Shown here in pieces: positions 57,831 through 64,000 of a stretch of 64,000 bases of DNA (within the stretch, counting starts at the first letter, position 1; every line of letters starts with the position of its first letter). The stretch covers positions 3,348,001-3,412,000 of the forward strand of contig NC_080075.1 in the NCBI RefSeq assembly GCF_949987535.1. The letters run 5' to 3'. Both the position numbers and the translations under genes were made by a program. This DNA comes from Balaenoptera acutorostrata (lineage: Eukaryota; Chordata; Mammalia; Artiodactyla; Balaenopteridae). The notes below the pieces were generated by a model, which searched no databases, had not been told where the DNA came from, and saw nothing but the letters and a program-made list of their open reading frames with translations.

Positions 57831-58931
57831 TCCCCGATACCTATTAGCCTGCTCAAGATGGAAATAACAGCAATTAGGTTTTCCAGATGTCCACTGATAA
57901 AGATAAATGAGAAATGAAGGCGGAAAGAGGGAAGGGCACGGGCGAGCCATTCTACCTCTCCAGGAATTGGATGGCTGGGGGGTGCTGGTCAGAGGCTGGA
58001 CCACTCGCACCTCTGAATGGCTGGCTGGCATCCAGCTGGCGCCCTCGGAGACGCCCCCAAAGGCTACTGGCCACCCTTGTGTGGGCGTGGTCTCTGGAGG
58101 TGAGTTGTGGGCTCTTTGAATATGAAGAGGGGCAGAGCTGGTACCCACGTGGAGACCAACTGGAGGGTTTGAACCCTTACTTGTGCACCTCGTTCCTGGA
58201 ACTGGTTCATGGTAGGTTTGGCTGAATTCAACTCCAAACACAACATTTGGGATTTTCACCAGTTCACTGAGTTGACAATTTCAGCCCTGCAGAAATAGAA
58301 GACAGAGTGTTCTCTGTCACTGCTGCCATTTTTTATCACCACGTGTCGAAGTGCTTATTAAAGTACCTTTGATTGTAAGCAAGGCTTGGAAACTAACACT
58401 GCATGGAAGAGGGATTGGGCTGTTGTGGTAACAGTCTTCGTAGGGATGCTGGGGTTGCAGGTGTTGTTACCAAATCAATAAACCAACATCTTTTGCTCCA
58501 CGAGCAGGGACTTCTGTCTGTTTGGTTCACAGACTTATCTCTAGCACCTGAAACAGTGGCAGTCACATAGGATGTGCTCCGCTAAGTGTATAGTGACCGA
58601 AGCATCCAATCCATTATTTAAACAGTGATTTTAAACCTCAGAGTTATGAACATTACTTTTCCCAAATGTTCACCATTGCACTGGGAATGGAATGCTTCTT
58701 CTGGCTTCAGACTTTAGAGTAGTTGAGCCTTTACTCTTTGTACAGAAAAAAGAAACTTAACCCTATGCGGGCAGATCTTCTTTGGACCCTGTTTATGGAA
58801 AGTCATCTCTTGAGAGGCGCAGGGGCCATCAGTTGCTGGAGTATCAGGTCAATATCTGATAAATCCTCCCTTGTGGAGAATTGAGTGGTAACAAGGGGAA
58901 AAGATTTGTTCTTTCTGGTGGCTTTTTAAGA

Positions 58932-58945
58932 ATTTGCATTTGCAT
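58932..58945 (+). promoter_or_regulatory. Overlapping octamer (POU) motifs
   Basis: ATTTGCATTTGCAT contains two octamers ATTTGCAT (58932-58939 and 58938-58945) sharing two bases; on the other strand they are ATGCAAAT sites. Such pairs can bind POU factors. Activity is unknown. Confidence 0.35.
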
Positions 58946-59176
58946 CTGCTCAGCTATGCAACTTGGAGTCCCATGGGGGTGGTTCCTTGTGAGGTTATAG
59001 CAACCAGGCTCCTAAAAATATTTACTACAACTCAGAGATTCCAGAATTCTTACTTTTTTCACTGATGCTCCTCCCGCACATCATTTGAACGCTCAGGTAG
59101 ATTAAAATTCATCCTGAGAACTGTAGATGTCAAGACCCCAATGAGATGATTAGTAAGTAAAGAATGCACCCTCTCA

Positions 59177-59386
59177 TATATAAAATAGATAAACAAGGTT
59201 CTACTGTGTAGCACAGGGAACAATAATCAATATCTTTTAATAACCTCTAATGGGAAAGAATCAGAAAGAGAGTATATATACATGTATAATGGAATCACTT
59301 TGCTGTACACCTAAAACATTGTAAATCAACTTATACCTCAATCAAAAATAAAAATTAAAAAAGTTATAAAAGAAAAAAAAAAAAAA
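59177..59386 (+). mobile_element. Short L1 3' UTR fragment with exact target duplication
   Basis: A 210-bp L1 tail in plus orientation: ataaacaaggttctactgtg, then the tttgctgtacacctaaaaca block and an A-rich tail at 59342-59386. AGAATGCACCCTCTCA at 59161-59176 is repeated exactly at 59387-59402, extendable by two A's that may come from the tail. The diverged body but exact duplication is worth noting. Confidence 0.93.
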
Positions 59387-59402
59387 AGAATGCACCCTCT
59401 CA

Positions 59403-61100
59403 AACCCAGGAGGAGTGTCCAGGGGCTGGATCTTGATGCTATTAAGATGCCACATGACCTTGGGTCCCTCCCTTTCCCACTCTAAGTGTTTGCAGCGCCT
59501 ACACTATCCAGATGTTTGATATTTTTAGCCATGAACAAAGATCACGAATGTAATGATTGTTTTTATCCTCGATGGTTCTTGCACTTGTGGTCTACGATTG
59601 TGCGCAGGGTGAGGGCCAGATCAGTGCTTTCGAAATCTCAGTAGAAGGACAAGATATCTGAGCAACAGCTATCTTTTTTGCTGCTTTAACAGGAAATGCT
59701 ACATCCCAAACAAGGATGACCAGACTGTGGGGAACCACCTCGGTTCCTGAGCCTGTCCTGAGGCTCTCCTGCTGGGTACGTGACTGCAGGAGAAACAGAA
59801 GGGGAAGCACAGCCCCCCCACCTAAGATTCTTCTCGGCCCCTACCTTGCCCACCAAGTCTGTCCTCAGGGGAGGATGTGGAAGTAGTTTTGTATATTGTT
59901 ACTACATAGAGAGTTGCGGCTTTAGGTGCTTCCCCGGAGCACTGCCACCTCTGAATGAAATCCTGGCGTCTTCCTGCGCCTACATCCTGTACTAACTACT
60001 GTAGAACTGTCAGCCATCCTCTGGTAGAAAGTGCAAACAGAAGTAGAACCTGAAAACGGGAGGTTTTCCTAAGTTCTTGCCTGCTCTTTCGGTCAATCCT
60101 TCTCTTCAGTCTTGATTGCAGGTAAAAAGAGAAAGGACCCCGTACCACGTCATTTGCTGAGCTGGAAAAAAATGAAGCGACATATGGATCCATTTTTAAG
60201 AAATGTGACAGTAACAAGACAGGGCGCCATGTGAAGACAAAATAGAGATGTCAGCTTTTGGAATGATGTTAATTATTTTTATTACTAATCTTAATATAAT
60301 TTTCCAGTTAAAGAACAGTGTTCCTAAGCACAGGGGAAAAAAGTAAAAAATTTGTGGTCAATTGGGCTTTAAAAATTATCTGTAGTTGTCTAATCAATCA
60401 ATCAATAGCCAATTAGCACACTTGTGTCCCAGCGTGAATAACACATGCCCTCCCCCTGCAATCCCCATAAACACACACACACACACACACACACAGAGAC
60501 ACACACGCCTACTGTCTGTCAGGACAAATATACTGTCACACCGTTATCTATAAAGAGGTTCATGGAAACATACAGAACCCGTGAATGTGTAAAGTGCTGA
60601 CAGGACAGCCCCTGTCAACGTGAATTCTTACTCCCTATTTTGGTTCTCAGACCCAGTTGACCAAACTTGCCTCTGATCTTTACAACGTAGGAAGACACTA
60701 GCTTTAATGGAGATCTTATGCCTAATTCTTAACAGTTTGTAAAAGTTGCTCAGTGAGTGTTTTGGTGTATTTGGATTCCATTTTCTACTGATAAATATTT
60801 TACCCAGTTGTCATGATTCTCTTAACAGGGAGACAAGGAGATACTAGATGAATCCAAGTGTTGCTGGAGGCAAGCTGATAACTTCTAGAGAGAAGTGTTG
60901 ATTTTATTTGCAGCACAGAACCTGTAAGCCATTCAGTTTTCTAAGACTTCAATGGTGGAAATAATGAGTACTTGTCCTTCCACACAAATACCAGCCCAAA
61001 GCCCCTATGCCATTCTGTTTTGCACATTCTTTAAAAAATGGTAGGGGTTCTGAGATAGCGTAACTTTCTCTTTCATTATTGCCAATTATTTAGGAAAAAA
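59403..61100. other. Single-copy DNA, no gene seen
   Basis: No gene. (CA)n at 60470-60507. AATCAATCAATCAAT at 60392-60406 followed by ccaattag is a PBX/homeodomain-like motif cluster in AT-rich sequence. Confidence 0.45.
60470..60507. repeat. (CA)n microsatellite
   Basis: About 13 CA units, then a GA interruption and four more. Confidence 0.93.
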
Positions 61101-61109
61101 CACCCCAGG

Positions 61110-61250
61110 TTGAAGGCTATGGACTGAATGTTTGTGTCCCCTCCCTCCAAATTCATATGTGGAAGACTAATCCCCAATGCGATGGCATTTGGAAGTGGGC
61201 CTTTGGGAAGAGATTGGGTCCTGAATGTGGAGCTCTCATGAGGGAATTAG
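61110..61250 (+). repeat. ERVL-MaLR-type LTR, 5' part
   Basis: gctatggactgaatgtttgt, then attcatatgtggaagacta, ccaatgcgatggcatttgga and gagctctcatgagggaatt follow a common mammalian LTR consensus in plus orientation. Interrupted by an L1 at about 61251 and resumed near 61454. I am sure of the repeat class but not of the subfamily. Confidence 0.75.
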
Positions 61251-61453
61251 AATTAATAGACTCAAACTATTACATTTAGAATGGATAAACAACAAGGTGC
61301 TACTGTATAGCACAGGGAACTATATCCAATCTCCTGGGATAAACCATAATGGAAAAGAATATTAAAAAAGAATGTATATATGTGTATAACTGAGTCACTT
61401 TGCTGTACAGCAGAAATTAGCACAACACTGTAAATCAACTGTACTTCAATAAA
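61251..61453 (+). mobile_element. Short L1 3' UTR fragment in a MaLR LTR
   Basis: About 200 bp: ggataaacaacaaggtgcta, tatagcacagggaactatat, tttgctgtacagcagaaatt and a terminal AATAAAAAAAA. The 5' break is again just after the position of the G-rich tract in longer copies. Flanks resume LTR sequence on both sides. I could not define a clean target duplication. Confidence 0.9.
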
Positions 61454-61660
61454 AAAAAGAAGACACACAAGAGAGATGACGGCTCTCTCCACCACATGAG
61501 AACTCAGAGAGAAGATAGCGGTCTGCAAGCCAGGAGGTGGGTCCTCACCAGGAAATGAATCTTGTTCCTGGACCCTGCAGCCTCCTGAACTGTGAGAAAT
61601 AAACGTCTATTGTTGAAGTCTCCCCCGCCTCTGGCATTTGTGACTAAGACACTGGGTAAC
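61454..61660 (+). repeat. ERVL-MaLR-type LTR, 3' part
   Basis: agacacacaagagagatga, then ccacatgagaactcagagag, then aagccaggaggtgggtcct and ctgtgagaaataaacgtcta continue the LTR interrupted at 61250. The AATAAA-like stretch is the usual poly(A) region of these LTRs. Confidence 0.75.
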
Positions 61661-62118
61661 TTGGCTTGGGGTGAGGCACCTTCACAGAGGACCACAACCT
61701 ACACATTCAGGTGTGGCAATCCCGAAGGTCACTGTCATTTAGGGCCCTCAAAAGGCGTGAATTCTCTTCGTCCCTTTTATTTGGAAAACGTTCTATTATG
61801 AGATCATCATGATCTCGTTCGCGGTCAGGTCCTGGGTACCCCGTAGGTGTCAGGTGCTGGGGACCTCTGTGTGTGGGCTAAAGTGTCCACCCCCCGTGTC
61901 AGCTGCCAGCCTCCCTGCCCCCAGCTCACCACCTCCAGGAAGGAGCTTCTAAGTGTTGGTCTTACTGAAGATGCAGATTTTTCCAGCGGGTAAGGCCACT
62001 GTAAGTTAACACTCAGAACCACAGATTTTCTCTGTTCTTTCTTTCCTGCTGGCTGCAGAAAGGGTAATCAGCCTACTGGTCTACCTTTCCTTTTCACCAC
62101 TCCTGCCCCCACTGCATT
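61661..62118. other. Single-copy DNA
   Basis: No gene recognised. Confidence 0.45.
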
Positions 62119-62547
62119 ACACACACACACTCACACACACACGCACACACACACACATGCACACACACAATACACACATATGCACACACAGACACACACT
62201 CATACACACTTACATACACACACGCACACACACACTCACATACGCGCACACACATGTGTGCACACACACTCACATACGCACACACACGCACACACACTCA
62301 CATACACATGTGCACACACATGGGCACACACACACATGGGCACACACAATACACACTCACATACATGCACACACTCACATATGCACATGCACGCACACAC
62401 GCTCACACACATGCGCACACAATACACACATATGCACACACAGACACACACTCATACACACTTACATACACACACATGCACGCACACACACACTCACATA
62501 TGCACACACACATGTGCGCACGCACACACACACACTCACACACACAC
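62119..62547. repeat. CA-rich complex simple repeat with 252-bp period
   Basis: About 430 bp made of CA with scattered AT, GC and TC steps. A 55-bp segment starting AATACACACATATGCACAC at 62169 recurs exactly at 62421, and similarity goes on for some 40 bp beyond with one 6-bp insertion, giving a 252-bp long period. Threonine-histidine and valine-cysteine frames on the two strands are translations of the repeat. Confidence 0.95.
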
Positions 62548-62799
62548 CTGGCTCAGCCTTCTCCCTTCATCTCTTTTATCTGCTGCCCTACTTGGAGGGC
62601 TTAGACTGACAGATGGGTTTTGAGCTCCAGCCTCACGGGGAAGGGTTATTTTTATTTGCTGCTGCCACTTGAACATATGTCCCTCAGGGACTTTGTATGG
62701 AAGAGTTACTATGTTTTGGGCAGGATTCAGGCATTCTCGGGGCCCTTGGGCTAATTCTGTCAAGGACTCATGGTAGCCTTTACCAGAGTCTTTACCCTC

Positions 62800-62890
62800 T
62801 CTCTCCTCTAATGGTCTAGAAGGGAGTTAGCATCTCCATTTGACGGGTGAGAAAACTGAGGTTCAAGACTTGCTCAAGCTCACCTAAATG
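62800..62890 (-). repeat. MIR remnant
   Basis: tagcatctccatttgacggg, then tgagaaaactgaggttcaag and acttgctcaagctcacc are the MIR core in reverse orientation. Confidence 0.72.
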
Positions 62891-63655
62891 GGGAGATAGA
62901 AAACAAAGAAGTAAACAAACCCCAAAGTACAGTTTCAGTATTTGTCAGTGCTATAAAGAGAATAAGGTGGGCGAGGGCAGATTCAGTGATGGGGGGTGCT
63001 GATTAGTGCTGGTTGTGGGGATGGCTTGGAACGCATAAAGGGTCATTCTGGCTTGCAGCTGAATGTGTCCTGGGTTGAGGTCACATAGGACCGATTGAAC
63101 GCCCAACAGGGCAATTCAGTCAATACACATTCCTACAGAATTTGTTCCACCCACTGTATAAGCTTTGCTTGCGTTCATGAAAACTTTCTCACCTGTGCAC
63201 ATTTTTATCCTTGTGAATTAAAATTTAAGGCGATGTGTTCATGGGCTAAATAAATGTTAAAAATCATGTTCTTTAACCAAGATGTAGTTTTCCAAGATAT
63301 CATAGCTTGGTGTCAAAGGCCAGCGTAGGGTGTAACGGAAGTGGGGAAAGCCTCAAGGACTTATGGAAGTGCTCAGGAATGCAACGGTTCCACGAGCTGT
63401 GTTGACACAGTCTGAATGTTTGCACACACTACTGCTTGCTCATGTGGTGCCTTTGTGCAAATCAGGAAAACCTGCCCCTTGTTCCTGGGATGACCCAGCG
63501 CCTTGCCCCATCACAAGGCTGGGTGAGCCAGGAATGCGCTGTATTTCGGCTTACCCTTCCCCCCTCAAGCAGGTGCCCTTAAGCAGGACGGGCGTGGTGT
63601 CCATAACCCTGTAACAAGCCCTGACCTTTCAGGCAATAGTAACAACTCCTTACAC
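62891..63655. other. Single-copy or ancient repeat DNA
   Basis: The part 62895-63080 has the look of a very old interspersed repeat (agtgctataaagagaataag) but is too diverged to name. No gene in the rest. Confidence 0.4.
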
Positions 63656-63845
63656 TCCTGTGGTGCATCAAAGCAATTGTACAAATGCCGTCTCATTAAT
63701 TCCCCAAATCATGTTGAGTGATGAATGGGGCAAAGATCCTTATTTTATAGTTATCGGACCAAGGTACAGAGATGGTAAGTGACTTCCCCGAAGTCACACT
63801 GATCCTAGGTGGCTCTTCCCAGAAGTGGAGGTTAGTGACCCTTGG
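63656..63845 (-). repeat. MIR remnant
   Basis: tccttacactcctgtggtgc, then tacagagatggtaagtgac and ttccccgaagtcacactgat are the MIR core in reverse orientation. Confidence 0.7.
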
Positions 63846-63924
63846 CCTTTTCGTTTCAGATGTATTGGCATCACCCAGGCTAGAGACATCTATCAGTTCA
63901 TTGCCTTTGTCATTTGTCATTCAA

Positions 63925-64000
63925 GATCACAAGTTCTCGAGGGAAGGGCTCTGTCTCATTCATCCTTGTGTTTCGCAAACCTATCATAATATTGGACACA
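63925..64000 (-). repeat. L2-type remnant, runs off the window
   Basis: aagttctcgagggaagggct followed by ctgtctcattcatccttgtg resembles the reverse of an L2 3' end. Low confidence; the element is cut by the window end. Confidence 0.4.

Larger units (their letters stand above)
54771..59158. other. Transposon-poor single-copy DNA
   Basis: About 4.4 kb in which I recognise no SINE or LINE. It contains a 153-codon open frame at 55300-55761 without recognisable domains, a (GT)n at 57258-57283, a candidate regulatory block at 57590-57830 and octamer-like motifs at 58932-58945. ttggttcacagacttatctc at 58520-58539 and the following cagtggcagtcacatagga suggest an L2-type scrap. Confidence 0.45.

Noticed and set aside
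62119..62623. Histidine-threonine and cysteine-valine rich proteins of 116-150 residues
   Set aside because: They are translations of the CA-rich simple repeat and occur in several frames.

Overview
This is a stretch of mammalian nuclear genome, and the repeats point to a cetacean or its close kin (Whippomorpha). It carries several tRNA-derived SINEs of the CHR type, short 3' pieces of cetartiodactyl L1, a mariner hairpin element, and older pan-mammalian repeats (MIR, L1M, MLT1, Tigger, hAT). I saw no ruminant BovB or Bov-tA element and no pig PRE-type SINE. The species assignment is an inference from repeat content.

I found no protein-coding gene, no cellular tRNA, rRNA or snRNA gene, and no exon I can defend. 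The open reading frames longer than about 100 codons fall in CpG-rich DNA, simple repeats or retroelement remains, or are isolated frames with no recognisable domain. The window reads as an intergenic or long-intron landscape.

Layout. 0-4.6 kb: an MLT1 LTR split by a young L1, two more short L1 tails, MIR scraps. 4.6-12.7 kb: almost free of recognisable repeats, with a CpG-spiked, homeodomain-motif-rich block at 8.6-10.7 kb. 12.7-20.7 kb: a repeat cluster, namely a CHR SINE, an ERV-type solo LTR on the minus strand interrupted by an L1, an old L1 interrupted by a SINE and a mariner hairpin, and an MLT1 LTR. 22.4-24.9 kb: a GC-rich block. 25-37 kb: mixed single-copy DNA with old L1, MER2/Tigger and microsatellites. 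37-38.6 kb: an old L1 3' UTR interrupted by a SINE whose tail has become a TATC microsatellite. 41.6-45.2 kb: hAT and L1 relics and two closely similar CHR SINEs. 45.25-50.6 kb: a strong CpG island (46.4-47.2 kb) flanked by AT-rich DNA without recognisable transposons. 50.6-54.8 kb: a poly(A)-tailed retrocopy end, a 17-bp minisatellite, a CHR SINE, an old L1. 54.8-59.2 kb: transposon-poor DNA with a candidate regulatory element near 57.6 kb. 59-64 kb: two L1 tails (one inside a MaLR LTR), a 430-bp CA-rich simple repeat with an internal long-period duplication, MIR and L2 scraps.

The best-supported observations are structural: nested insertions with readable target-site duplications that order events in time, a cluster of L1 5' truncation points next to the G-rich tract of the L1 3' UTR, and locally generated tandem repeats. 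I found no evidence for a new biological system. The most likely functional DNA is the CpG island with its clean flanks, followed by the transposon-poor blocks at 8.6-10.7 kb and 56.5-58 kb.
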